From Thermoplasmatales archaeon (GTDB lineage Archaea; Thermoplasmatota; E2; DHVEG-1): a stretch of 55,547 nt of DNA. Position numbers and translations under genes: made by a program. Below, piece after piece: positions 18,052 through 26,413 of the stretch. Numbering within the stretch: position 1 is the first letter of the stretch; each line of letters starts with the position of its first letter. The notes under the pieces are model-generated. The model did not search any database. It was not told the origin of the DNA and worked only from the letters and a program-made list of their open reading frames with translations. The stretch spans positions 452,208 to 507,754 of the forward strand of contig CP070724.1 in the NCBI GenBank assembly GCA_020350825.1. Direction: 5' to 3'.

Positions 18052-18321
18052 ATGAAAAAAATAATGTAAACCATCGGGAAGAAAAATTGAAGAAATTATC
18101 GATAAAGATTATAAATTTTTTATGAACGATTCTATATTAAATGAAACAGCGGATAAAGACCAAGAATATGCAAAAAAAGAATTAATGAAAGAGACATATG
18201 AATCTACAGTAAAAAAATAGATGAGCTATTGGAGAAACTTCAGAAATATAAAAAAGAAGGTAACCGATCCTCAGAAAAATACAAAGAAAGTTACAAATTA
18301 GATATAGACATGATTGAATAA
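18052..18321 (+). pseudogene. Decayed or frameshifted small Lys-rich gene
   Basis: Two frames join at a run of seven A (18211-18217). Before it one frame reads KIEEIIDKDYKFFMNDSILNETADKDQEYAKK..STVKK then TAG; in the next frame it continues IDELLEKLQKYKKEGNRSSEKYKESYKLDIDMIE. A second slip near 18055-18061 separates an upstream MKK start. Family unknown. It is either a pseudogene or a sequencing artefact in A-runs. Downstream, 18322-18540 holds nothing recognisable except a partial repeat (ACTGCCAATATTTTTT) abutting the hemerythrin stop. Confidence 0.45.
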
Positions 18322-18540
18322 AATGGGACATTAGAAAAGAAAAAGAATACACCTTTTCCCATTTGAGAGAAGTTATGATAATTAGCTCTCACTCTAATAT
18401 TTAAAGATTGCAGGCTATATATGGAGAAGTCCTCCGCTGATCTTTTTATACCACTAAAATGACTTCTAACGCATTTTCTCTTTCATTTCTTATTCTAACT
18501 GTGTAAATGAAATCATTATATTATTTACTGCCAATATTTT

Positions 18541-19107
18541 TTATTCAATCTTATCGTAACACTCACTGCAAAAAAGCCATTTTTTACCAAGTTTTGAATG
18601 ATGATATCCACTTAAAATCCCTAGTTTTTTATCACATTCAGAACATTTTACTTTTATGTTTTTTAAACTATTAGGTGTTAATTTGACTTCACCGATTCGA
18701 TTAACTATCATTTTTTTAGTTGTTTCATCTAATTCTTGATCTAGTTTGGGATACACAGATTTTTCTTCAAAATCTTTATGTTTAATCATTATCTTTTTGA
18801 ACTCTTTAAAATCACATGTTCCTCTGGATTTAATACTCTTTTTCATTTCCCTCAATTTTTTGTATATTTTATTATGTTCCTGCATGAGCTGTGGGATCAT
18901 TTCATATCCTTCTCTTTCGTCTTCTGGTTCATATTTAGTGAAAATTACTTTTTCTTCAGTAAAAATGTGTTTTTCAAGTTCCCATGTAAATGTTTGATAA
19001 GCTTTTTTCAATGTCTGTTTTTCAAGTTCTATACATTTACCAAAGTCATTTATTAATCCAACAATTTTATCATGATCCCTTGCCATAACTTCTGAGATGG
19101 TTTTCAT
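18541..19107 (-). CDS. Hemerythrin-like protein with C-terminal zinc ribbon
   Basis: The 188-residue protein has a hemerythrin HHE four-helix domain with likely di-iron ligands H12, H47, E51, H78, H110 and E114, as in oxygen- or NO-binding and iron-repair proteins. A C-terminal treble-clef-like zinc site follows (CSEC at 155-158, CSEC at 180-183). Roles suggested by family are O2/NO sensing or Fe-S protection. It sits with other small stress-type genes and between two repeat copies. Confidence 0.85.
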   Translation of the reverse strand: MKTISEVMARDHDKIVGLINDFGKCIELEKQTLKKAYQTFTWELEKHIFTEEKVIFTKYEPEDEREGYEMIPQLMQEHNKIYKKLREMKKSIKSRGTCDFKEFKKIMIKHKDFEEKSVYPKLDQELDETTKKMIVNRIGEVKLTPNSLKNIKVKCSECDKKLGILSGYHHSKLGKKWLFCSECYDKIE

Positions 19108-19186
19108 ACTACATCATACCTCCTTTGATAATTAGTATATTCACAACTGTTAATACTACTTGATAAAACTTTTGGAATAATCCCTA

Positions 19187-19220
19187 CCAATATTTTTTTG
19201 GTTTTTAGCCCAGAAGAACC
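19187..19220 (+). repeat. Dispersed 3'-end repeat, copy 1
   Basis: CCAATATTTTTTTGG followed by TTTTTAGCCCAGAAGAAC. It lies between the hemerythrin gene and the DUF1059 stop. The core TGGTTTTTAGCCCAGAAGA also occurs at 19720, 27641 and 30483, with shorter versions at 32306 and 32543. Confidence 0.8.
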
Positions 19221-19297
19221 CTACCTGTATTATGATTACCACTAACACACATAAAATGAGTTTCACTAGAAAACACTCTTAATGAGTTAATAGGGTC

Positions 19298-19483
19298 TTA
19301 CTCTTCCTTAATTGCTGCTTTAACTTTTTCCTGCATTTTCGGGTCGTTTATTTGTTCATCTGTATAACCATGTGTTTCTTTGACATGTTTTACAGCATCT
19401 TCCATCATTTCTTCTTTTGTTTCACCACGTGCAACATAGGGGCAATCTGTTCCAGTATCTTTACAAGCTAATGTATATGTCAT
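19298..19483 (-). CDS. DUF1059 small protein
   Basis: The 61-residue protein starts MTYTLACKDTGTDCPYVARG, with the two cysteines, and continues ETKEEMMEDAVKHVKETHGY, the pattern of DUF1059. Family function is unknown; members are widespread small cytosolic proteins. The Met at 19483 is chosen because GGAGGTGA lies 7 bases upstream. A GC-rich inverted-repeat structure lies 100-180 bp upstream of its start. Confidence 0.85.
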   Translation of the reverse strand: MTYTLACKDTGTDCPYVARGETKEEMMEDAVKHVKETHGYTDEQINDPKMQEKVKAAIKEE

Positions 19484-19582
19484 ATTATTGTCACCTCCCA
19501 ACGTGCTTTATCACTTCATAGTTTAATAGCATTGTGTTAGTTTTGGCGTTATCTCAAAAGTCTGAATTTACAATGAGTGAGA

Positions 19583-19665
19583 GGGGGTCTATGCCCCAAG
19601 GGAGAGGATTAGAAGCAACCTAGAAAATGTATCTCTCAAGTGGTAATACACCATGTTAGACCCCC
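19583..19665. ncRNA. Candidate structured RNA (three-stem fold)
   Basis: GGGGGTCTA (19583-19591) pairs perfectly with TAGACCCCC (19657-19665). Inside, GAGAG (19602-19606) pairs with CTCTC (19633-19637), and TGGT-ACCA (19641-19653) forms a small hairpin, giving an 83-nt three-way-like fold. The segment is GC-rich for this genome. Strand is uncertain; on the minus strand it would lie in the 5' region of the DUF1059 gene. It matches no RNA family I can name. Confidence 0.35.
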
Positions 19666-19707
19666 ATATTAACCTCTGTTGATTCTACTTTATATTACTT
19701 TTGTATT

Positions 19708-19750
19708 ACTGCCAATTTTTGGTTTTTAGCCCAGAAGAATCTTTGGCAGT
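19708..19750 (+). repeat. Dispersed 3'-end repeat, copy 2, with terminal inverted repeats
   Basis: The core TGGTTTTTAGCCCAGAAGA (19720-19738) is flanked by a perfect 8-bp inverted repeat, ACTGCCAA at 19708 and TTGGCAGT at 19743. It begins 14 bp past the stop of the minus-strand membrane protein at 19764. This is the most complete copy. Confidence 0.8.
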
Positions 19751-19763
19751 TATATTCCTATTG

Positions 19764-20351
19764 TTAACAAGGTATAAACATTGTTGGTATACAATCACTC
19801 GTAAGCCATTCCCTAAATATAATATAATATATTAAAGCGAATATTGAGAATCCAGTTAGAAAAATCAACACGGATAATTGATAATATAAAAAATAGAAAA
19901 TACAAAATATTGGATTAACAGTTAATTCAAACGGAATCTGATCATTATAGATTATCTTAGAATGGGCATCTCTGAAATAATTTAATATCAACTTTAATTT
20001 AGATATATTGTCATCTCTTACTTTATTATTGCTCATAATTTCTTTTATTGCAATATCTACAAACTTATTGAATTCTTCTTCCTCCAGCTTAACAATAATA
20101 TCTATAAACTTTTGAATCAATAATGCTCTATCATCTCGTTTTGGGAAAGGTAGCATATCTCCCTTGCTGATGTAATTACAGGTTATAACCTTGCTTTCTT
20201 CACCTATTGCCCTTTTGATTCTCATATTAAACAATGGTGATACCTTTCCAGAATTGGATTTAGTGGTTTGATACCCTACAACACCTGTAAATGAAACCAG
20301 AACCAGTATTGCAACTGCTATGATACTACCAAAGAGTATCTTTTTATTCAT
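19764..20351 (-). CDS. Small membrane protein with SPLF motif (cassette 1)
   Basis: Unknown family. The 195-residue product has an N-terminal membrane helix or signal (MNKKILFGSIIAVAIL.., about 6-26), then KVSPLFNMRIKRAIGEESK and CNYISKG..FPKRDD. A helical middle and two hydrophobic helices follow (about 145-180), with a Cys-ending tail (SDCIPTMFIPC). Its first 75 residues are nearly the same as those of the protein at 27866-28234. It follows the beta-helix gene by 6 bp, so the two are cotranscribed. Confidence 0.6.
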   Translation of the reverse strand: MNKKILFGSIIAVAILVLVSFTGVVGYQTTKSNSGKVSPLFNMRIKRAIGEESKVITCNYISKGDMLPFPKRDDRALLIQKFIDIIVKLEEEEFNKFVDIAIKEIMSNNKVRDDNISKLKLILNYFRDAHSKIIYNDQIPFELTVNPIFCIFYFLYYQLSVLIFLTGFSIFALIYYIIFREWLTSDCIPTMFIPC

Positions 20352-20357
20352 ATTCTA

Positions 20358-21431
20358 TCACACACCTATATTATATGGTTTTCGTGATGGAAACCAATCA
20401 TATTGTTCACGTGAGACATACTCGCCGGGTAACCATGGGCTATGATCTTTACCTTCGATCTTCTGTGGGCCAAAGGGAATATTTCTATTATCCCAATAAT
20501 TTCTAATCCAAAGGTTCGTATATCGCTTCACAAAAAAATAGGCGTTACAAGAATTATTGATAAAATTATTATTCTTAACAATGGCGAAATTCGCGTTACT
20601 TAGATAAACACCATATCCTCGGTTATCTACGATGTTATTCCTATAAATGAGGTTAAAGAAATTATAAAATGTGACCAAAATGGCTTCTTCCTTCGTTTGT
20701 GAAACATAATTCAAAGAGACAATATTAAAATTGCAATCACCAGTTACTGCAATACCAATGGATCCAACATCAACCACCTCATTCCCAGAAACCTTATTAT
20801 TACATGAGTGATCCTCAACAAGAATCCCAAAATAAAACTCCTTTACATTATTATTCAAAATAGAATTATAACTGCTACTCTGTAAACCAATGCCAGAATA
20901 ATAACCTTTGGAATTTCTAATTTCATTTTCATGTATTTTATTATTAGACACGTCCTTCAATTTTATCCCACCTCCAACATTTGTTAGGATATTCCCAAAA
21001 ATATTGTTGTCATTAGAAGTAACGAAAATCCCTCTATACATTGTATTACTATTTTGAATTGTGAATCCATGGAATTTACCTTCATCTCCTGTAATACGTA
21101 CAATATGTTGATTAAGTCCAAAACCACTAATTATTGTAGTGTATTTGTTTTCCCCTTCGAGAATAATAGATTTATCAACCTCAATATACTCATAATACGG
21201 AGATGAATCATCAAAAACAAAAACAGTATCACCATTTGAAGAGTCATTTATCGCATCCTGAATCTTACTATAGTTACCTGTTCCGTTCCCACCAACATAC
21301 AATGTATTACCATTGAAGGACACGTTTGATGTCTTTTCTACTACGTTAGTTCCAGTTGATGGAATAACACTCACACTAACGAACAAGAGTATAACAGCAA
21401 CTACTACTCCTTTCTTGATGGAGTTATTCAC
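20358..21431 (-). CDS. Secreted parallel beta-helix protein (NosD-like), cassette 1
   Basis: The 357-residue surface protein has signal peptide SIKKGVVVAVILLFVSVSVIPS and then the entry motif NTLYVGGNGTGNYSKIQDAIN, typical of NosD/PbH1 proteins. Right-handed beta-helix repeats rich in N, I and G (NNIFGNIL, NNKIHENEI) run to about residue 310. Probably an extracellular carbohydrate-binding or adhesin-like protein. No catalytic motif is evident. It heads a two-gene unit with the SPLF protein. Confidence 0.8.
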   Translation of the reverse strand: MNNSIKKGVVVAVILLFVSVSVIPSTGTNVVEKTSNVSFNGNTLYVGGNGTGNYSKIQDAINDSSNGDTVFVFDDSSPYYEYIEVDKSIILEGENKYTTIISGFGLNQHIVRITGDEGKFHGFTIQNSNTMYRGIFVTSNDNNIFGNILTNVGGGIKLKDVSNNKIHENEIRNSKGYYSGIGLQSSSYNSILNNNVKEFYFGILVEDHSCNNKVSGNEVVDVGSIGIAVTGDCNFNIVSLNYVSQTKEEAILVTFYNFFNLIYRNNIVDNRGYGVYLSNANFAIVKNNNFINNSCNAYFFVKRYTNLWIRNYWDNRNIPFGPQKIEGKDHSPWLPGEYVSREQYDWFPSRKPYNIGV

Positions 21432-21512
21432 ACTCTTTCCCCCATATATTTCATAGGTGACATCTTATTTAAGTTTTAGCAAGAAATGTATTTCATCTAA
21501 CTCCTGATTAAT

Positions 21513-22385
21513 CTACACTTCTTCAATTTTCACCCTTCGAGCAAAACCAAGAAAGAAATTTTCTCTACCGTTTTCAGAATACATTATTTTTCTTATGCCT
21601 GTAAAGCCCACAACTGCTGTCCCAACAGAAGTGGGGGTATGTATTTTGCCTTTTAGTTTACCACTCCAGTTTTTTATACCGTTTAATCCATTCGTATAAA
21701 CCCAACCTTCTGTATCGTCCATCCAACCAAAGCAAATTTTTCCCATCATACATATCGGACGAATACCATCAAATACTGACACGAGTAAATAACTTATAAA
21801 CCACAAGAAGATAAGAAGAAGCTCAAGTCCCTCAATTGCTCCAATAAATACTCCAGGAAGTAATTCAACAATAATAGGTCCTAAAGCAATAATATTCAAT
21901 AACAAACTGCTAATATAGGTTTCGCTCGTTTGCCCAACAATCAAACAAAGAAAGTTATTATCAGTATCAGCTTGGTTTCTATCATACAACCTCTCTAAAA
22001 GTTTCATAAATCTTGAATCTTGATACCCACCTTTCGCCAACCATTGTGCCTGTTCAACACTCAATCCACCAAGCAAATCATATTTATCCAGTTCCACTAC
22101 TGCCTCGTTGAATATCTCAACTGCTTCCTCTCTAGTTTCTACCCCATCTAACCTTATTTTAATATTATCTATCAGATTCTCTACTTCTTCAACCTCTGCT
22201 TTGGTTAATCGAACAGTATGCTTCCCGCCATTCAGCCCACACACTTCTGTGGTAAACTCAACCAGTTCATCATCTGCAGATGCTTTGCTGATATTGGCAT
22301 TGATGGATGGTGCAAACGCAAGTCCTATGAACAAGAAGATAACAGCAACTACTACTCCTTTCTTGATGAGGTTACCATTTTCCAT
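21513..22385 (-). CDS. Secreted/membrane protein, unknown (290 aa)
   Basis: Signal peptide NLIKKGVVVAVIFLFIGLAF precedes EFTTEVCGLNGGKHTVRLTKAEVEEVENLID and an alpha-helical region (60-140). Two or three strongly hydrophobic helices follow (about 155-205), and a C-terminal part with TAVVGFTGIRKIMYSENGRENFFLG. The family is not one I can name. ATG at 22385 follows GAGGGGGAAAG. Transcribed from the conserved bidirectional promoter at 22386-22500. Confidence 0.65.
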   Translation of the reverse strand: MENGNLIKKGVVVAVIFLFIGLAFAPSINANISKASADDELVEFTTEVCGLNGGKHTVRLTKAEVEEVENLIDNIKIRLDGVETREEAVEIFNEAVVELDKYDLLGGLSVEQAQWLAKGGYQDSRFMKLLERLYDRNQADTDNNFLCLIVGQTSETYISSLLLNIIALGPIIVELLPGVFIGAIEGLELLLIFLWFISYLLVSVFDGIRPICMMGKICFGWMDDTEGWVYTNGLNGIKNWSGKLKGKIHTPTSVGTAVVGFTGIRKIMYSENGRENFFLGFARRVKIEEV

Positions 22386-22500
22386 AACTTTCCCCCTCTA
22401 AATATTAATAATGCACTTCTGATATATTTGTTTATCCCTGTTAGAAGGTAGCATTTATAAATCATAACGTATATGAGAATATGAAAGGGGGAAATGGAAA
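22386..22500. promoter_or_regulatory. Conserved bidirectional promoter, copy A
   Basis: About 110 bp that closely match 29905-30016. From left to right they hold the Shine-Dalgarno complement TTTCCCCCTC, AATATTAATAATGCACTTCTG, ATATATTTGTTTATCCCTG (minus-strand TATA), a degenerate inverted repeat GTTA..TAGC, CATTTATAA (plus-strand TATA) and GAAAGGGGGAAA (plus-strand Shine-Dalgarno). It serves the 290-residue surface protein on one side and a truncated leader peptide on the other. Confidence 0.65.
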
Positions 22501-22572
22501 ATGAAAAACAACCATCCATTAAAGAAAAGTGGAGTAGTTGATGTTTCACCTATTAACATTATTTCTTTATAG
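22501..22572 (+). pseudogene. Truncated surface-protein N-terminus
   Basis: Behind the plus-strand half of the promoter, ATG at 22501 opens 23 codons: MKNNHPLKKSGVVDVSPINI then ISL and a stop that runs into the end of the cupin gene. MKNN.LKKS matches the start of the protein at 32627 and KKSGVVDV resembles the KKGVVVAV signal peptides. Looks like the remnant of a deleted secreted-protein gene. Confidence 0.45.
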
Positions 22573-22903
22573 GTATCACACAAATAAATTTCAATATCTC
22601 CGTGCCAGTATTAACAAACTGATGCCATTCCATAGATGGAACAAAAACCACATCACCAACTTTTAATTTTTCTTCTTTCTTCTCCTTATCTATTAAGATA
22701 CCTTCTCCTCCAAGTATAAACATTTCTTGTTCATTCCAATGTTGTTCAAAAGGAGTATGGCCACCTTTTTCAATCTCAAAATATCTCATAGCAAAGTTTT
22801 CAGCACCATCTTTTTCATTAATTAACCATCGCAACTTCACCTTCTTTGCTCCTTCTACATTAGGAGCTTCTAATTTTACATCTGAAAAATGTATGCGTTT
22901 CAT
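22559..22903 (-). CDS. Cupin-domain protein
   Basis: The 114-residue single cupin has motif 1 GGHTPFEQHWNEQEMFILGGEG (metal ligands His, His, Glu) and motif 2 GDVVFVPSMEWHQFVNTG (His). Such small cupins bind a metal and often a sugar, oxygenase substrate or thiol. The ATG at 22903 is preferred to an upstream TTG because GGTGG lies about 8 bases before it. No clear partner genes. Confidence 0.85.
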   Translation of the reverse strand: MKRIHFSDVKLEAPNVEGAKKVKLRWLINEKDGAENFAMRYFEIEKGGHTPFEQHWNEQEMFILGGEGILIDKEKKEEKLKVGDVVFVPSMEWHQFVNTGTEILKFICVIPIKK

Positions 22904-23101
22904 AATCAACCACCAAATTAAATTTATAGTTGTATTCTTCTCTTGATTTAAATTTCTATGTTTAGTTTCTAGTGTAATAAATGTTTAACTTAGATAGTTA
23001 AAAATGCATTGGGGACATTTACTAACTCCATTTCATATTTAAACGCGAAAATAAAGATCTCATTAATTAATTCTTGCTTTGAATTCATTTATAAATAATG
23101 C

Positions 23102-23593
23102 TCAATTTAAAGGTTTTGAAGATATATCGATTCTTTGTAAAAATTTATACAACAATGGAAAGTTTTGTGGAATTGAATCTTCTTTCTCTTGTAATTGGAA
23201 TTTAAATGTTTGATCATCAACTACCAAAAAATCAAATATAATAATATGATAATCTTCGTTTACATCATCAATGGTAACTGTATAACTAGAATCAATCTCT
23301 AATTCAAGAACACAAAATCCGTCATCATTAGTAATATTTGAGTCATTATGCCCCGTATCAAGTCCATATGCAACTATTGGTACATTCTCTATTGGGTCAC
23401 AGGCACATCCATCACCCACAACTAGAGTGAATTCGATTTGTGCAAAAAAGAAAGATTGATTTACTGGATTTTTGTTTTTTTGGGCAATTTCTCCATCAAA
23501 CCCTCCTATTGTCATAGTGGTAAATAGTAAAATCACCAAGAGTATAGTTATGCTAGCCCTTATAATTTTACTCATTCTATTATTTGTTTTCAT
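23102..23593 (-). CDS. Secreted hypothetical protein with a carboxypeptidase-regulatory-like domain
   Basis: A 163-residue product. Signal peptide KIIRASITILLVILLFTTM precedes a region whose VVGDGCACDPIENVPIVAYG..NDDGFCVLELEIDSSYTVTI follows the beta-sandwich pattern of carboxypeptidase-regulatory/SdrD-B-like domains. Contains a CAC motif and one further Cys, perhaps disulfide-bonded. No partner is evident. Its upstream region shares GTTAA-type inverted repeats with the divergent arsM gene. Confidence 0.5.
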   Translation of the reverse strand: MKTNNRMSKIIRASITILLVILLFTTMTIGGFDGEIAQKNKNPVNQSFFFAQIEFTLVVGDGCACDPIENVPIVAYGLDTGHNDSNITNDDGFCVLELEIDSSYTVTIDDVNEDYHIIIFDFLVVDDQTFKFQLQEKEDSIPQNFPLLYKFLQRIDISSKPLN

Positions 23594-23611
23594 ATTTTAT
23601 CCCCAAAATAA

Positions 23612-23625
23612 TTAACAGGTGTTAA
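23612..23625. promoter_or_regulatory. Inverted repeat TTAACA-GG-TGTTAA
   Basis: Perfect 6-bp arms 19 bp upstream of the secreted-protein start on the minus strand, where a repressor could overlap the transcription start. Candidate operator. Confidence 0.35.
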
Positions 23626-23704
23626 CTATTTATATTTTCCCCTTGGTTATTAAATTTTTTACAGATATAAAAGAAACTATTAATTTTTAAATGGAGTCGA
23701 AAAC

Positions 23705-23732
23705 CTTTAAATATAACCTGTGGTTAATTTAA
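23705..23732 (+). promoter_or_regulatory. arsM promoter with overlapping palindromes
   Basis: TTTAAATATAA (23705-23715) is a good TATA box 37 bp before the arsM start. Immediately after it lie TAACC-TGT-GGTTA (23713-23725) and GTTAA-T-TTAAC (23722-23732), symmetric sites positioned to block transcription. An ArsR-like repressor is a reasonable guess, but no such gene is adjacent. Confidence 0.5.
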
Positions 23733-23751
23733 CACTGTCAGTAGGATCAAT

Positions 23752-24612
23752 ATGAAAGAAAAAGAAATAAAAAAAATAGTAAGAGAAGGATATGCAAATA
23801 TAGTTCAAAAGAAGAATTCTTGTTGTGGCCCTGTCAGACCCTGCTGTGAAGGTGCTACCCCAGCAGAAAACATTAGTAAAAATATAGGTTATACTGAAGA
23901 AGAACTTAAATCGGTTCCAGAAGGAGCAAATCTCGGTCTTGGCTGTGGAAACCCGATTGCTCTAGCATCCCTACAAAAAGGTGAAACTGTTCTTGATCTT
24001 GGTTCTGGTGCTGGTTTCGATTGTTTCCTTGCAGCGAATAAAGTTGGGAAGAATGGGAAAGTCATCGGCGTGGATATGACGTCGGAAATGATTGAAAAAG
24101 CCAGAGAAAACGCCGAAAAAGGCAATTACAAAAATGTAGAATTTAGGCTTGGAGAAATTGAAAATATACCTGCTGCCGATAATTCTATTGACGTGGTCAT
24201 TTCAAACTGTGTCATTAATCTATCACCTAATAAAGCAAAGGTTTTTAAAGAAACTTTTAGGGTGTTAAAACTTGGTGGAAGACTGATGGTATCAGATATT
24301 GTTTTGTTAAAAGAACTACCAGAATTTATAAAAAAATCTGTTGAAGCATATGTTGGTTGTATTTCAGGCGCAATAATGAAAGAAAAGTATTTGGAAGCAA
24401 TAAAAGAAGCAGGCTTCCAGAATGTAAATATAATAGATGAAACATCTTATCCTATTGAATTATTGTCTAATGATCTAACTGCAAAAGCAGTTATTAAAAA
24501 AGCAGGCATAGCATCAGAGGAATTAAAAGCGATAGGGAATACAGTGGTCAGCATTAAAGTAGAGGGAAAAAAACAAGAGATTAAGCAGAATATTTTTATA
24601 AAATTCCAATAA
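23752..24612 (+). CDS. arsM: Arsenite S-adenosylmethionine methyltransferase
   Basis: Methylates As(III) with SAM for detoxification. The 286-residue protein has SAM motif I VLDLGSGAGFDCF and the three arsenic-binding cysteines of the family: C65 in GLGCGNP, C153 in VISNCVINLSP and C203 in VGCISGA. C153 and C203 are 50 apart as in algal ArsM. Additional CC pairs at 24-25 and 31-32 occur near the N-terminus. It is a stand-alone gene with its own TATA box and symmetric sites. Confidence 0.93.
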   Translation: MKEKEIKKIVREGYANIVQKKNSCCGPVRPCCEGATPAENISKNIGYTEEELKSVPEGANLGLGCGNPIALASLQKGETVLDLGSGAGFDCFLAANKVGKNGKVIGVDMTSEMIEKARENAEKGNYKNVEFRLGEIENIPAADNSIDVVISNCVINLSPNKAKVFKETFRVLKLGGRLMVSDIVLLKELPEFIKKSVEAYVGCISGAIMKEKYLEAIKEAGFQNVNIIDETSYPIELLSNDLTAKAVIKKAGIASEELKAIGNTVVSIKVEGKKQEIKQNIFIKFQ

Positions 24613-24870
24613 ATAACATGTTAGATTTTCTTATGACTGCGACCATAGAATATATTATTCTTTGTTATTCATTTATGAATTTTCAATCCGAATATACATA
24701 ACCTAATTTTCTTTCAACATCTTGAAAATATTAGTATATATGGTGAATAAATCCTCCGTTGTGAATATTATATACTTTTTTGCTTCTCATTACAATTATG
24801 TATTGGAAAATAATTTAAATCAAAATCTGATTGCTTTGCTAGATTCTTGTTGTTTGGAGGAGGAATAACT

Positions 24871-26049
24871 ATGAAAGAAGCATTAATAGTTTCAGGTGTA
24901 AGAACAGCACAGGGAAAATTTGCGGGTAGTTTGAAAAATTTCTCTGCTCCACAACTTGGTGGTATGGCCATCAAAGAGGCTGTTAAGAGAGCAGGTATAA
25001 AACCAACTGATGTCGATGAAGTAATTATGGGTAATGTTGTTCCTGCAGGTCTGGGCCAGAATGTTGCACGACAAGCTGCAATAGCGGCCAGTATACCATA
25101 TAACGTAGGTGCTTTTCATGTTGATAAGGTTTGTGGTTCATCACTTAAGGCTGTGGTATTAGCTGTTCAGGCTATCAAATGTGAAGATGCAGATATTGTT
25201 GTTGCTGGTGGGATGGAGAGTATGACTAATTGTCCATTTGCACTACCAAAAGCTCGTTTTGGATACCGGTTGTTTGATGGAAAAGTTGTTGACCTAATGG
25301 TCCGAGATGGACTTTGGGATGTTTATAATGATTTTCATATGGGTAATACTGGAGAGGTCGTAGCTGAGAAATACAATGTAACTAGACAAGACTGTGATAA
25401 GTTTGCCCTATGGAGTCATCAAAAAGCTGCAAAGGCTACTGAGAATGGCAGCTTTAAGAAAGAAATATTACCGATAGAGATTAAGCAGAAAAAAGGAGAC
25501 AGGATTGTTTTTAACAAGGATGAAGGAATTAGAAAAGATACAACACTAGAGAAACTTGCTAAGCTACCACCATTTTTTAGGAAGGACGGTGTGGTTACTG
25601 CAGGAAACGCCTCACAAATTACCGATGGTGCCTCTGCAGTTGTGGTTATGAGTGAAGATAAAGCAAAAAAAATGGGGATTACATCACTTGCAACAGTTAA
25701 AGGATATAACACGAGTGGTGTGGAGCCAGCATATGCAATGGAAGCTCCTATTCCTGGTGTAAAAAGTCTTTTGAAAAAGATGAAATTTAGTATCGATGAT
25801 ATTGATTTAGTTGAACATAACGAGGCGTTTTCTTCTGCTTCTGTTGCAGTTATGAAGGGAGTAGATATCCCCAAGGAGAAATTTAATGTGCATGGTGGTG
25901 CGGTTGCACTTGGCCATCCAATTGGCAACAGTGGATCAAGGATACTGATTACTCTTATGTATGCAATGAAAAAGTATAAGAAAATAAGAGGTCTTGCTAC
26001 GATTTGTCTTGGGGGAGGAAATGCCGTCTCTATGATCATTGAAAGATAA
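24871..26049 (+). CDS. Acetyl-CoA C-acetyltransferase (thiolase)
   Basis: Condenses two acetyl-CoA or cleaves acetoacetyl-CoA. The 392-residue protein has catalytic C88 in VDKVCGSSLKAV, EHNEAFSS, the His motif ALGHPIGNSGSRI and the second Cys in ICLGGGNAVSM. The ATG at 24871 is chosen because GGAGGAGG lies 8 bases upstream. It is bacterial-type and full length, and could supply acetoacetyl-CoA to the hydroxyacyl-CoA dehydrogenase and enoyl-CoA hydratase at 34.5-36.1 kb. Confidence 0.95.
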   Translation: MKEALIVSGVRTAQGKFAGSLKNFSAPQLGGMAIKEAVKRAGIKPTDVDEVIMGNVVPAGLGQNVARQAAIAASIPYNVGAFHVDKVCGSSLKAVVLAVQAIKCEDADIVVAGGMESMTNCPFALPKARFGYRLFDGKVVDLMVRDGLWDVYNDFHMGNTGEVVAEKYNVTRQDCDKFALWSHQKAAKATENGSFKKEILPIEIKQKKGDRIVFNKDEGIRKDTTLEKLAKLPPFFRKDGVVTAGNASQITDGASAVVVMSEDKAKKMGITSLATVKGYNTSGVEPAYAMEAPIPGVKSLLKKMKFSIDDIDLVEHNEAFSSASVAVMKGVDIPKEKFNVHGGAVALGHPIGNSGSRILITLMYAMKKYKKIRGLATICLGGGNAVSMIIER

Positions 26050-26134
26050 TTATTTACTCGTAAAAGTTTATAAAACAAGAAATTGTAATTTTTAATCAAA
26101 AACATTATCTATATATACTATGAACGGTCAAGTA

Positions 26135-26269
26135 TTAGCAAGGTTTTTTGTTTTGAAATAAAGCTTCTCGGCAGTCTTTGCAGATCCTATGTAATCCGCT
26201 GCTTTCCCCTTCAAGCTTTACATAATAGTTGATACCGCAGTCCTGACCGCATCTAGGGCAGAGTTTCAT
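26135..26269 (-). CDS. Small zinc-finger protein (44 aa)
   Basis: From the ATG at 26269 the product is MKLCPRCGQDCGINYYVKLE followed by a region with HRICKDCREAL. Two CxxC pairs, plus His and extra Cys, form a single zinc finger. A longer frame to 26359 has no supporting sequence. Function unknown. Confidence 0.55.
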   Translation of the reverse strand: MKLCPRCGQDCGINYYVKLEGESSGLHRICKDCREALFQNKKPC

Positions 26270-26413
26270 AAACATGTCTAATGTATTGATAATGTTACTT
26301 TTATAACTAAAATATAGGTAATTGAAAGTAAACCCACATATCGTGATAATGGTTGACAACTAATCCAATTTTCAATAAAGCTATTCATATTAATTACAAT
26401 TTAATAGTTTTTT

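Noticed and set aside
19583..19665. tRNA-Sec or another tRNA for the 9-bp-stem structure
   Set aside because: No T-loop GTTCGA-type sequence, anticodon arm or CCA-compatible end was found on either strand.
19708..19750. Idea that the dispersed repeat is a CRISPR repeat
   Set aside because: Copies are hundreds to thousands of bases apart with no regular spacers and no cas genes.
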